This document shows, in pieces, positions 1-8,696 of a stretch of DNA of 30,991 nt (its first letter is position 1; the number at the start of each line of letters is the position of its first letter). The notes under the pieces are model-generated. The model made no database searches, was not told the DNA's origin, and worked only from the letters and a program-made list of their open reading frames with translations. Position numbers and translations under genes: made by a program. Source of the stretch: Phocaeicola_A sp964481755 (GTDB lineage: Bacteria > Bacteroidota > Bacteroidia > Bacteroidales > Bacteroidaceae). The stretch lies in NCBI GenBank assembly GCA_964481755.1, contig CAYZVH010000015.1, positions 1-30,991 on the forward strand. The letters run 5' to 3'.

Positions 1-153
1 TTCATAAATCTTTCGCTGTCTATCAGTGAGTTGCGATAATTTTATCGTGCCATTTATCGTGCCATTTACCGTGCCATTATTAGGGACATTTATCTGGTCA
101 TTTATTTGGTCATCGTTCTGCGTGGAGTCATTTAGGGTTATCGGTCTTCCGCA
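1..153 (-). pseudogene. 3' remnant of a winged-helix (AlbA_2/ATP-binding type) protein, cut by the window edge
   Basis: On the minus strand a frame is open from the stop codon at 154-156 to the window edge, but it has no ATG, GTG or TTG start. It encodes a repeat of four-residue units of the form N-x-x-I/V (NDQI, NGTV, NGTI, NGTI) and then KLSQLTDRQRKIYE. Asn-Gly-Thr-Ile style linkers followed by a helix-turn-helix are, from memory, typical of the C-terminal end of Bacteroidetes AlbA_2/Schlafen-like transcriptional regulators. The frame overlaps the last codons of the helicase gene in another frame, so it appears to be the tail of a gene whose 5' part is missing. The ATG in the ATGA overlap with the helicase stop runs into TAA after nine codons, so it does not rescue the frame. 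The assignment rests on a short segment. Confidence 0.5.
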
Positions 154-3100
154 TCACCAAGTCGGCCAGTAGGACGGCGGACTCCTCTTCTTCCTTGGGT
201 GCGTCCTTAGGCTTCCAGGCCACTATGAAGCGTACGATGGCAGAGGTCACGCAGTAGCCTTTTTGTCTCCATTCAGTCAACTTCCTTTGCATGTCCTTGG
301 ATAGCAAGGCTACATCTCTGCCAGTAGACGGAATGCTGAGGCGAAGGTCGTGATAGTCAAGTGAATCGCCACTTCGCAAGGAGAGTATCTCTTTCTTATA
401 TGGCTTGGAGAAACCGAGATTGACATCCTTGTGCGATAGTTGGAGAACTATTTCGTCCGGACTGTTATAGTCTTGCTGGTCCGTGACAAAAGCATCAACG
501 GAACGGCAGGAAGAGATGATGCTAGAGAATACATTGCCGTAGAAACGGATGCCGTCGTTGGTGTAGCAGGTGGTATGAATGGAGAGGGTACGCTTGGCAC
601 GGGTCATCGCCACATAATAGCGGCGCAGCACCTCGTCGGTGTCGTGCATCGGAGCAGTAATGAGCATGTACACGTGGTCAAACTCCCTGCCCTTTGCTTT
701 GTGGATGGTGCTTACCACCACCTCGGCATCCGACACGTCGCAGAAGTCCTCCACCGACGACTCGAAGATGAACTCGCACAAGTCACTATAGTACTTAGCC
801 TGGTTGGTCTGTTCGAAGAGGGTGACGCACCGCTGCAAGTAAGGTAGAGCCTCGCTGGTGGCATACTTCATAAATGTCTTCTGCTTGGCCCCTTGCCAAA
901 GCTCATCGCTAATCAATGGGGACTTCAGCTGAGCCATGCCCGTGGTGATGAGTTTGATGAAATACTTGGTCTCGGCTAGGTTCCAGAAGCGGAACCCGTC
1001 CATCGATTGAATGAGCTTGCCCTTTATGCCCCGTTTGCAGAGCAGGGCGAGCATGATGACCGCCTCTTCGTTGGTCTGGGTCAAAACGCAGGTGGTGCCT
1101 TTGCCGTGACAAGCAACGTCGTTAGCCATAGGCTCGTACATGCACCTGGACACGTGTTGTGTAATGCGGACCATGCCGTCCTCCTTACTCATGGAGACAA
1201 TCGGGGTGCTCTTGATGCGGCGGCCGATGCCTCGCACGAAAGCATTGGCAGCGTCCACAATGTGTCGGGCGCTGCGGTAGTTCTCGGTCATCTCTATCAG
1301 TCGGCCTCCCGGCACTTGGCTCAAGCGGTACATATACTGTGAATCGGAGCCCCGGAACTCGTAGATATTTTGGTCGTCATCGCCCACGGCTATCACACGC
1401 ATCTCTTCGTTGGCCTTCATCAAGGCCGAGATGAGGGCAAAGTCGTCCTCGCTCATGTCCTGTGCCTCGTCGATGACCAGCACGGTCTTGCCTATACGGT
1501 TCGGTTCCACTTCGCCTGTGTCAATCATTGCGGCGGCTTTGCTCACTACATCGTCGACCTCTTCAAGATTGCCTATTCTACCCAACAGGTCGAAGCAGTA
1601 TGAATGGAAAGTTTTGATTTCCACAAAGTTGGCCGCATTGCCTATCAAATCTATCAGACGCTGTTTGAACTCGGTCGCCGCTGCCCTCGAGAAGGTGAGC
1701 ATCAAGAGTTGCTCGTGTTTCACGTCTTCCAACGTCAGTATAGAGGCCAGTTTGTGGACCAGCACACGGGTCTTGCCACTACCGGGGCCAGCCGCTACCA
1801 CGATGCATCGTGAGTCCTTGTCACCGATAATCTCCTGTTGTTTGTCCGAAAGCCCTCCGAAGAGTTTCTTATAGCGGGCCGGGGTGAGGTTGCGCTCTAT
1901 CTCAGCCACCCGGTCACCTTTGAAGTACTTGCTGACAAAGCGCTGGTAATCCATCCGGAAGTAATCTTGCACATACTGCAGGGCGGCATCATAGTCCTTC
2001 ACCATCAGATTGGCGTATTCGCCCACGATGTGTATCTGCTGAATCTTCTGTTTGTAGAACTCGTTGAGCATGCGGTAGTCGTCGAGCTTATAGCGGTATT
2101 TCGGCTCTTTGATACGACGGATGCTCATCGCATTGTACAGAACCAGAAAACCACCTTCCAGTTTGAGGGCACCGATTTTGGAGAGATAAAGCAGAGCCTC
2201 CTTCACGTCCTCGAGTAGCATGTCGGCAAAGTTGGTAAAGAGCGATTGGGTGCTACTTTGCATCTCCTTTAGCAATTCCACCACGGAGAACTGCAGCGCG
2301 TCGGCCTTCTGCTGGGTATTGACAGCCCCTTGACGGACACCATTCTCCATATCGGCGTTTGCCGTTGGACCTTCGATGGCCTTGCGCGCTCGGTCTCTCT
2401 CTTCAGCGAGTTTATAGAGCCAGTCCACAATGAACCGGCAAGCCTCTATTCTCTTCTCAAAACGACGGATGATGTTGTCGATGTCGCCGGTTTTGGTGAT
2501 AACCACATTGCGCGCGGTGTCTTCTGTCTTCCTCGTATAGCCTTTGACTGTCAAGAAGTAGAGCAATGTGCGGATGTGCTTCTCGGTAGAGGTCTCGATG
2601 CCGTCTCTCACAGCATTGTCGTTGAGTTGCTTATAGGAGATTTGCAGTGAGGCGTCCGGTATATGCTCGAGTATGTACCTCTCGAGTCGGGCGAAGTTTT
2701 CCAACAACTGTTGGGGCTTACGCCGGGTGTTGCTCACGTCCTGCAGATAGGCGGTGATGTCGAACGTATCCGCCAGGATGCCTTCCTGACGCATTCGCTC
2801 CACGGCGGAGATAATTTCCTTTTTGCTCAGCCCTAGAATGTCGGCGAGGTAGTCGACGCGGGATTCCGCCTCATAGTCCTGGGCCGTGGCGATATACTTC
2901 TGTGTGATGAGCGACTTGATGATGCGCACCACCTTCTCTATCTCGTCGGCGGAGAAGTAGGGTGACTCCACGATGCGCTTGCGTGCCTCGTCCATGTTCT
3001 TGACCGTGATGCCTGTGGCGTAGACATGCGGTACGTTGACTCCGCGCTCGATGTAACCGCCTTGTTCCAAGGCCGATAGTGCTGTGCGTACGCGGGTTTC

Positions 3101-5236
3101 GATGTCGGAAACCGAATCGTCCCAACCGGCTTGACGGGCAATCTCAAGGGCGGAGCAATTGACGAACGGACGCTGTTTGGTGAAGTCCTTTACGGCTTTC
3201 CACACTTGTTGTATCTCGCTGATGCTTAGCTTTGTCTGATTGAGCAGAATGAAGTGTTTGTCCAAGTCGTTGTCGCTATAGAGTACGAAGCACTTGGCGT
3301 TGAGATGAGGGTCGCGTCCGGCACGACCCGCCTCCTGCACATAATTCTCCAACGAGTCGGAGATATCGTAGTGTACCACCAACCCAACGTCGCTTTTGTC
3401 TACACCCATGCCGAAGGCTGAGGTTGCCACGATGATTCGTACTTGGTCCGACATGAAAGCGTCTTGGTTCTGCACCTTCTCGTCGGCATCCATCTTGCCG
3501 TTGTAGGGCAATGCCTTCAGTCCGTCTCGAGTCAACTTGGATGCCAGCTCCCGGGTTCGCTTGGTGCGCGACACGTAGACGATAGTTGGACAATCCGTCA
3601 CCTCGATGAGTGAACGCAACCGGGCATATTTGCCCTCGTCGGAATCCACGTGGATGACTGAATAGCGCAGATTGGTGCGTGAGGCGGAAGAGGCAAAAAG
3701 CTGCAACTCCTCTTTCAGCCAATACTTGAAGTAGTCGCAGATGTCTTGGATGACCTTCTGCTTGGCGGTCGCTGTGAAGCATGAAATCGGGATAGACCTT
3801 TGGACTTTGTCGCCGAACTTCTTCTTCTGATATTCTTGAATGAACTTTCCGATGTACATGTAGTCGACCCGGAAGTCCTGCCCCCAAGCCGAGAAGCAAT
3901 GAGCCTCGTCTATGACGAAACGCACCACATTGCGGCCTAACAGGATGCGCTCGATGGTTTTGGAACGCAACATCTCCGGGGCAATATACAGCAGCGAGGC
4001 GTCGCCGTTCTGTACACGCTCGATGGCCAACGAACGGGTGATGGGGTCGAGTAGCCCGTTGATGGTCACGGCATCTGTAATTCCCCGGTCGGAGAGATTG
4101 TCCACCTGGTCTTTCATTAGCGACTGCAAGGGAGAGATGACTACCGTGAGCCCGTGCACAGTGTTGCCGTCCATCAAGGCCGGCAATTGGAAAGTGAGCG
4201 ATTTGCCGCCACCTGTGGGGAATATCGCCAGTAGTGACTTGCCGTCTACCGCCGCTTGAGCCGCCCGCTCTTGCAAGGGCTCGCCATTGTATGTGCGGAA
4301 GTCATCGTAGCCAAAGAATCGCTTGAGATTGTGGTGGACATCGAGTTGTCGGTCGCAATAGTCGCAGCCTTCTCCGCAACGGGTGTGGCACAGTACCTTG
4401 ATGGAGTGCTCCACCTCGGGATAGTTGTGGAGCACCCAACCGGGTGTCACCGAATGCCCTTCGCCAGTCCCAATCAGAGCCAAGGCATAAGCCAGACCGC
4501 AAGGAGATTGGTCTATGAGGGTGACGATGTCGGCATGGGCGCAAATCATACCTTCATATTCAGTGCGAATCCAATTGACTAGGTCGGACTGAGTGAAGGG
4601 AACTTGCGCCTTCATCATTGTCAGGAACCCCTGGAACTCCCTCTGTTGGTAGAGTAGAGCCGAACAGATGTTTCGCATCCGTTCGGAGAGTCCGTTCCAT
4701 TGGGCAATCTCGTCCATCAGTAGGTCGCGGGCTTTCTCGCAGTCGTTGACGGGATTGTTCATCTGGTCGCTTAGGAGCTTGTCGTCCTTCACCAGACGAT
4801 GGTAAGGATGCTTGGGGAAAAGCAGTGGCGAAAGATAGAGCGTGTCCACCAAGTGCCATTTGTTCGAAGTGCCACTGTTGGCACCTTGATTTCCCTGTTC
4901 ACCAAACAGGTACACTGCATCGTGGTGTACAATGTTGTGTCCGCAGACGAAATCCACGCCGCCCTCGTCGAGGAAGCGTTCCAGTGCCGGCTTGTCGTTC
5001 TTGTGGAAAGTGGCTCCATCGTAGCGCAGAGCTCCAATGTCGTGAATCTGGAGGTCCTTCAGCCCTACCTCTGTGTCGATGAATGCCCATTTGCGGACAT
5101 CGGGTTCCTCACGGGGTGAGACTAGATTCTGAGGCGATGTTCTCTCGGCCATTGACGCGACCTCTCCGTTGGTGTCCATATCGGCATCAACGCCCTTCTT
5201 GTTTCTGGTACCGAAGATAAGGTCTATCAATGACAT
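128..5236 (-). CDS. Fusion protein: DnaQ-like exonuclease, RecQ helicase and UvrD/Rep-type helicase
   Basis: This 1702-residue protein carries two complete helicase engines. Residues 48-175 look like a DEDD 3'-5' exonuclease (FIDTE at 52-56, GHNIVHHD at 99-106, an Asp near 165). A four-cysteine cluster follows (Cys283, 287, 291, 294), resembling a zinc site. A RecQ-type SF2 helicase spans about 310-740: FPTGGGKS (339-346), DEAH (443-446), SAFGMGVDKSDV (606-617), QEAGRAGRD (634-642). The usual RecQ zinc cysteines after the helicase core are not evident. A UvrD/Rep-type SF1 helicase spans about 1125-1555: AAGPGSGKT (1148-1156), DEAQD (1256-1260), GDDDQNIYEFRG (1285-1296), TIHKAKGREFD (1510-1520), VAMTRAKRT (1542-1550). 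It should act on DNA in the cytoplasm, unwinding and perhaps trimming ends. The role is unknown; repair or phage defence are both possible. The ATG at 5236 sits just behind a good promoter. Confidence 0.93.
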   Translation of the reverse strand: MSLIDLIFGTRNKKGVDADMDTNGEVASMAERTSPQNLVSPREEPDVRKWAFIDTEVGLKDLQIHDIGALRYDGATFHKNDKPALERFLDEGGVDFVCGHNIVHHDAVYLFGEQGNQGANSGTSNKWHLVDTLYLSPLLFPKHPYHRLVKDDKLLSDQMNNPVNDCEKARDLLMDEIAQWNGLSERMRNICSALLYQQREFQGFLTMMKAQVPFTQSDLVNWIRTEYEGMICAHADIVTLIDQSPCGLAYALALIGTGEGHSVTPGWVLHNYPEVEHSIKVLCHTRCGEGCDYCDRQLDVHHNLKRFFGYDDFRTYNGEPLQERAAQAAVDGKSLLAIFPTGGGKSLTFQLPALMDGNTVHGLTVVISPLQSLMKDQVDNLSDRGITDAVTINGLLDPITRSLAIERVQNGDASLLYIAPEMLRSKTIERILLGRNVVRFVIDEAHCFSAWGQDFRVDYMYIGKFIQEYQKKKFGDKVQRSIPISCFTATAKQKVIQDICDYFKYWLKEELQLFASSASRTNLRYSVIHVDSDEGKYARLRSLIEVTDCPTIVYVSRTKRTRELASKLTRDGLKALPYNGKMDADEKVQNQDAFMSDQVRIIVATSAFGMGVDKSDVGLVVHYDISDSLENYVQEAGRAGRDPHLNAKCFVLYSDNDLDKHFILLNQTKLSISEIQQVWKAVKDFTKQRPFVNCSALEIARQAGWDDSVSDIETRVRTALSALEQGGYIERGVNVPHVYATGITVKNMDEARKRIVESPYFSADEIEKVVRIIKSLITQKYIATAQDYEAESRVDYLADILGLSKKEIISAVERMRQEGILADTFDITAYLQDVSNTRRKPQQLLENFARLERYILEHIPDASLQISYKQLNDNAVRDGIETSTEKHIRTLLYFLTVKGYTRKTEDTARNVVITKTGDIDNIIRRFEKRIEACRFIVDWLYKLAEERDRARKAIEGPTANADMENGVRQGAVNTQQKADALQFSVVELLKEMQSSTQSLFTNFADMLLEDVKEALLYLSKIGALKLEGGFLVLYNAMSIRRIKEPKYRYKLDDYRMLNEFYKQKIQQIHIVGEYANLMVKDYDAALQYVQDYFRMDYQRFVSKYFKGDRVAEIERNLTPARYKKLFGGLSDKQQEIIGDKDSRCIVVAAGPGSGKTRVLVHKLASILTLEDVKHEQLLMLTFSRAAATEFKQRLIDLIGNAANFVEIKTFHSYCFDLLGRIGNLEEVDDVVSKAAAMIDTGEVEPNRIGKTVLVIDEAQDMSEDDFALISALMKANEEMRVIAVGDDDQNIYEFRGSDSQYMYRLSQVPGGRLIEMTENYRSARHIVDAANAFVRGIGRRIKSTPIVSMSKEDGMVRITQHVSRCMYEPMANDVACHGKGTTCVLTQTNEEAVIMLALLCKRGIKGKLIQSMDGFRFWNLAETKYFIKLITTGMAQLKSPLISDELWQGAKQKTFMKYATSEALPYLQRCVTLFEQTNQAKYYSDLCEFIFESSVEDFCDVSDAEVVVSTIHKAKGREFDHVYMLITAPMHDTDEVLRRYYVAMTRAKRTLSIHTTCYTNDGIRFYGNVFSSIISSCRSVDAFVTDQQDYNSPDEIVLQLSHKDVNLGFSKPYKKEILSLRSGDSLDYHDLRLSIPSTGRDVALLSKDMQRKLTEWRQKGYCVTSAIVRFIVAWKPKDAPKEEEESAVLLADLVMRKTDNPK

Positions 5237-5261
5237 ACGCGTCTCGTTTGTTTCGTTTTGG

Positions 5262-5306
5262 CAAAATTAGTGAGATTATTCCAACGATGCAACATTTGCA
5301 AATGTT
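5262..5306 (-). promoter_or_regulatory. Promoter of the fusion helicase gene with overlapping 16-bp palindrome
   Basis: On the minus strand TTG (5290-5292), a 20-base spacer and TAATTTTG (5262-5269) match the Bacteroidetes -33/-7 promoter. The start of transcription would be near 5255, about 20 bases before the ATG. A perfect 16-bp palindrome, AACATTTGCAAATGTT (5291-5306), overlaps the -33 element and is placed where a repressor would block polymerase. Confidence 0.65.
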
Positions 5307-5329
5307 ACTCATCAAGGTAGCCTGCGACA

Positions 5330-6757
5330 TTACTCCCTGTAGAGGTCGTCGAGGGTCACCCGGCCCTGCAGACACGAGGAATATTTGTTGGGCTTGATGC
5401 CTCCCGACGCGACCATGGTGAGGCGGAGCGTCTTGGTGGTGCCCGTTACGTTGCGAAACAGTTGGCGACGTTCCTGCATCCACTCCGCATAGTCTTTCTT
5501 CATCTCGTATTGTCCCTGGCAATATTTCATTTCGCAGAGGTCTATGGACTTGTCGTTGCGGTCTATGATCAAGTCTATCTGTGCACCTTGCGTGTCTCCC
5601 TTGTACGACCACGAGCAGACGTTGCTCGCTATCCCGCTGATGCCCAACGCTTGCTTAATCTGGTCGACGTGGAGTATGCACACCTGCTCGAAGGCATAAC
5701 CAGCCCAAGCGTTGCGCTTCGTGTCCGGCATGTTGCTCCAGGCATGTTTGTCGAGCCCTTGATAGCTCTTCACGAAGCGAAGGTAGAAGAGCGTGTACAT
5801 GTCCGACAACTGGAACAACATCCCTTTCCCCTTCTTCCCGAACGCCTGGTAGCTGCGCAGGAAGTCGCATTTCTTCAGGTTGTCCAGTATCTCGGACAGC
5901 TTCCCGTTGTTGTCGGTCTTCAGTATGTCCACAATCTCTTCACGGGTGAGCCCGCGCAGCTTGGTGGCGAGCGCCTCCACTACCTTTTTATATAGTGTGG
6001 CCTCGTTGAAGAGCGATTTGAAGAGAAAGTCGTACTCCGATGCCAAGATGGCGTTTTGTCCGAAGAACAACTCGTCGACGTTCTGCGAGAGACTCAACGT
6101 GGGGTTCAGCAGCGAGAGGTAGAACGGTGTGCCGCCCAACACCATGTAGGCGTCGAGAATCTCCTGACGCTGCCACTCTATGCCGATGCTCTCGAGATAA
6201 TCCTCCGTCTCCTTGAGGCTGAACGGAGCCAGACGAATGGGCCGGGTGACGCGATTGTGCAATCCACCCTTGTCGCCCAGCAGCTTGTTAGTCATCCACG
6301 TCGTGGCACTGCCGCACACGATGAGCTTTAGTCCGCCACGCGACGACGCCCAACTGTTCCAGAACATTTCCAGCGCCCGGATGAAGTTAGACTTGGGAGT
6401 GTCCATCCATGGCAGCTCGTCGATGAATATCGTTATCAGCGGCTGGGCTGACTTTGTCTCGAGGTATTCCTCCAACTGCCGGAAGGCTTCGAACCAGTCT
6501 TGAGGGCGCTTACGCTTCGTGCCGCTGTATTTCAAGAGCTGCTCTTGCCAGTTCCTGAGTTGCTCCGACTTGGAGATCTGGTAGATTCCGGTGGTGTAGA
6601 AGTCGAAAGTGTCGTTGAAGAATTGCTTCACCAAGAATGTCTTGCCGATGCGTCTTCGCCCATACACCGCTATAAACTCCGGCTTCGGCGACTCCACACA
6701 AGCCGCAAGAATGTCTTGCTCACGCTTTCTTCCGATGATGTTGCTGTTGTATTCCAT
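5330..6757 (-). CDS. AAA-family ATP-binding protein with C-terminal DUF234/PD-(D/E)xK-like domain
   Basis: This is a 475-residue ATPase of the archaeal-type ATPase_2 family that is common in Bacteroidetes. The Walker A motif is GRRRIGKT (33-40) and Walker B is ITIFIDE (108-114), followed by a sensor-like CGSATTWM (148-155). The middle part (about 240-330) reads like a winged-helix region. The C-terminal part (350-475) holds GAQIDLIID (391-399) and CEMKY (408-412), an Asp...Glu-x-Lys arrangement that fits a PD-(D/E)xK nuclease fold. Members are often annotated only as ATP-binding protein and the cellular role is not settled. It lies 93 bases upstream of the helicase gene on the same strand, but the helicase has its own promoter in between. 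The length is normal for the family and no frame damage is seen. Confidence 0.88.
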   Translation of the reverse strand: MEYNSNIIGRKREQDILAACVESPKPEFIAVYGRRRIGKTFLVKQFFNDTFDFYTTGIYQISKSEQLRNWQEQLLKYSGTKRKRPQDWFEAFRQLEEYLETKSAQPLITIFIDELPWMDTPKSNFIRALEMFWNSWASSRGGLKLIVCGSATTWMTNKLLGDKGGLHNRVTRPIRLAPFSLKETEDYLESIGIEWQRQEILDAYMVLGGTPFYLSLLNPTLSLSQNVDELFFGQNAILASEYDFLFKSLFNEATLYKKVVEALATKLRGLTREEIVDILKTDNNGKLSEILDNLKKCDFLRSYQAFGKKGKGMLFQLSDMYTLFYLRFVKSYQGLDKHAWSNMPDTKRNAWAGYAFEQVCILHVDQIKQALGISGIASNVCSWSYKGDTQGAQIDLIIDRNDKSIDLCEMKYCQGQYEMKKDYAEWMQERRQLFRNVTGTTKTLRLTMVASGGIKPNKYSSCLQGRVTLDDLYRE

Positions 6758-6799
6758 AGTGCTCTCATTTGTTGGCGAAGATACGATAAATATGCGGAA

Positions 6800-6862
6800 A
6801 CCCCTCGATAGGTGTGCGAAATCTCATGAAAAAGTATAGATTTCGCACACCTATCGAGGGGT
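6800..6862. repeat. Perfect 25-bp inverted repeat with 13-base loop
   Basis: The arms are 6800-6824 and 6838-6862 and are exact reverse complements; the loop is CATGAAAAAGTAT. The element lies between two divergent genes (ATPase, minus; CstA-like, plus), so it is unlikely to be a terminator. Each arm contains the sequence ATTTCGCA, or its complement, that recurs in hairpins at 27.9-29.3 kb. Confidence 0.9.
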
Positions 6863-6964
6863 ATGCCCGCAAAGAACGGTGGCTACGGACTGTCGGCGGG
6901 CAGGACTCCAGTGTGCGCTAGCCATTGCTATTATGGCCAATTGCGACAAAATAGTTGGATAGAT

Positions 6965-6995
6965 TTGCTTTTTATCGGATTTCGGTATAATTTTG
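6965..6995 (+). promoter_or_regulatory. Bacteroidetes-type promoter of the CstA-like gene
   Basis: TTG (6965-6967), a 20-base spacer and TAATTTTG (6988-6995) match the -33/-7 consensus exactly. Transcription would start near 7002, giving a leader of about 45 bases before the ATG at 7046. Confidence 0.7.
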
Positions 6996-7045
6996 CGTCG
7001 CTTTAAAAGAAATGTGTCGAAAGAATAAATAATACATATAATAGC

Positions 7046-8527
7046 ATGATAACATTTGTTGCTTCTCTTTGCATGCTCATCGTTGGGTATGCTCTCTACG
7101 GACTCTTCGTAGAGCGTGTGTTCGGAGCGGACCGCAATCGGAAAACTCCTTGTTACACAATGGCGGACGGCGTGGACTATGTGCCGATGCCTACGTGGAA
7201 AGTTTATTTGATTCAGTTCCTCAACATTGCCGGCACGGGACCTATCTTCGGTGCCATACAGGGAATCTTGTTCGGACCGGCGGCTTACTTGTGGATTGTG
7301 TTGGGCTGTGTGCTCGGCGGCGCTGTGCACGACTATCTCTCCGGAATGATTTCCCTGCGTAAGGGCGGCGTGAGCCAACCTATCCTGGTGGGTCAGGAGA
7401 TGGGTCGGCGGATGAAGCTTATCGTCATGGTGTACGTCATCATCCTGCTCATCATGGTGGGTGCCGTGTTTGTCACCACTCCGGCGGGTCTGTTGTCGAA
7501 CCTGACTAAAGGATGGGGCGAGTGGACCACACCGATGTTCTGGTCTGTCATCATCTTCCTCTATTATATGCTGGCCACCGTGTTGCCCATCGACAAACTG
7601 ATTGGTCGCATCTATCCGGTCTTTGGCCTGGCGCTACTGATTATGGCGGTCGGTCTGCTGTGGGATATCTTCACACAGGAAGGTAATGTGCCCGAAATCG
7701 CGGGAGCATTCACCAATCACCATCCGTCGTCGCCGATACCTCTCTTCCCGGGCATCTGCATCACCATCGCCTGTGGTGCGGTGAGCGGATTCCACGCCAC
7801 GCAGTCGCCCATGATGGTGCGTTGCATCAAGAACGAGAAACTCTGTCGTCCCGTGTTCTACGGAGCCATGATAACCGAAGGTGTCGTGGCGCTCATCTGG
7901 GCTGCCGCAGCCATCAAGTTCGGCGACTCGCTGCAAGTGCCGGGCGACACGCCTTACGAGAAACTGCTGTTCGCCATGAGCGACGACGGATCGATAAACC
8001 CCGCCATCATTGTGAACGACATCTGCAACTCGTGGATGGGTAGCGTGGGTGCTGTGCTTGCCATGTTGGGCGTGATTGTGGCTCCTATCACCACGGGCGA
8101 TACGGCCTTGCGCAGTGCCCGCCTGATAGCGTACGACTTCTTCCACCTCAAGGACACAGGCGTGGTGAAACGTCTGCTCATCAGTCTGCCGATATTCGCT
8201 GCGGTGGCGCTGTTCATGATGATTCGTTTCGATGTGCTGTGGCGCTACTTCGCCTGGGGCAACCAGACGCTCTCCATCTTCACCCTGTGGGCCGTCACCA
8301 TCTGGCTGGCTCGCCATGGCAAGCTCTACATCGTCTCGCTGGTGCCGACCGTGTGGATGATGCTCACCTGCACGTCGTACATCGTCGTGGCCAAGGAGGG
8401 TCTGAACCTGTCGCCCCTGACAGGCAACATCGCGGCTTGCGTAGTGACGCTGGTTTCGCTGATTGTCTTCTTCCGCTGGTATTACCGCGGCAAGCGCAGA
8501 GGCTTCCGGGTGGACGCGGAGGCATAA
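7046..8527 (+). CDS. cstA: CstA-family carbon starvation membrane transporter
   Basis: The product is a 493-residue, strongly hydrophobic protein with many predicted membrane helices. The N-terminal part holds CstA signatures: DGVDYVPMP, then FLNIAGTGPIFGAIQG and GGAVHDYLSGMISLRKGG. A further family-like stretch, GFHATQSPMMVRC, lies near the middle. CstA proteins import peptides or pyruvate during carbon limitation in enteric bacteria; the substrate here is not shown by the sequence. The protein is much shorter than E. coli CstA (about 700 residues), as is usual for the Bacteroidetes form. It stands alone, with its own promoter and a terminator shared with convergent korB. The Escherichia symbol is used by similarity only. 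Confidence 0.88.
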   Translation: MITFVASLCMLIVGYALYGLFVERVFGADRNRKTPCYTMADGVDYVPMPTWKVYLIQFLNIAGTGPIFGAIQGILFGPAAYLWIVLGCVLGGAVHDYLSGMISLRKGGVSQPILVGQEMGRRMKLIVMVYVIILLIMVGAVFVTTPAGLLSNLTKGWGEWTTPMFWSVIIFLYYMLATVLPIDKLIGRIYPVFGLALLIMAVGLLWDIFTQEGNVPEIAGAFTNHHPSSPIPLFPGICITIACGAVSGFHATQSPMMVRCIKNEKLCRPVFYGAMITEGVVALIWAAAAIKFGDSLQVPGDTPYEKLLFAMSDDGSINPAIIVNDICNSWMGSVGAVLAMLGVIVAPITTGDTALRSARLIAYDFFHLKDTGVVKRLLISLPIFAAVALFMMIRFDVLWRYFAWGNQTLSIFTLWAVTIWLARHGKLYIVSLVPTVWMMLTCTSYIVVAKEGLNLSPLTGNIAACVVTLVSLIVFFRWYYRGKRRGFRVDAEA

Positions 8528-8625
8528 TGAACCATCGGTAAAACGAGTATGTAGGTCATCGGTCAGAGAGTATATAGCTCATTTATCCGTTACCTTCATA
8601 CTTGCGGAACCTAATAAGGAAACAT

Positions 8626-8664
8626 AAAAGAGGCTGCACCTGAACGTTAGGCGCAGCCTCTTTT
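8626..8664. terminator. Bidirectional rho-independent terminator between cstA-like gene and korB
   Basis: AAAAGAGGCTGC (8626-8637) pairs perfectly with GCAGCCTCTTTT (8653-8664). The A run and T run on either side let it end both the plus-strand cstA-like transcript and the minus-strand korAB transcript. Confidence 0.9.
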
Positions 8665-8696
8665 CTATCTCGATGACTTGAGTCTTCTCGGGGGGG

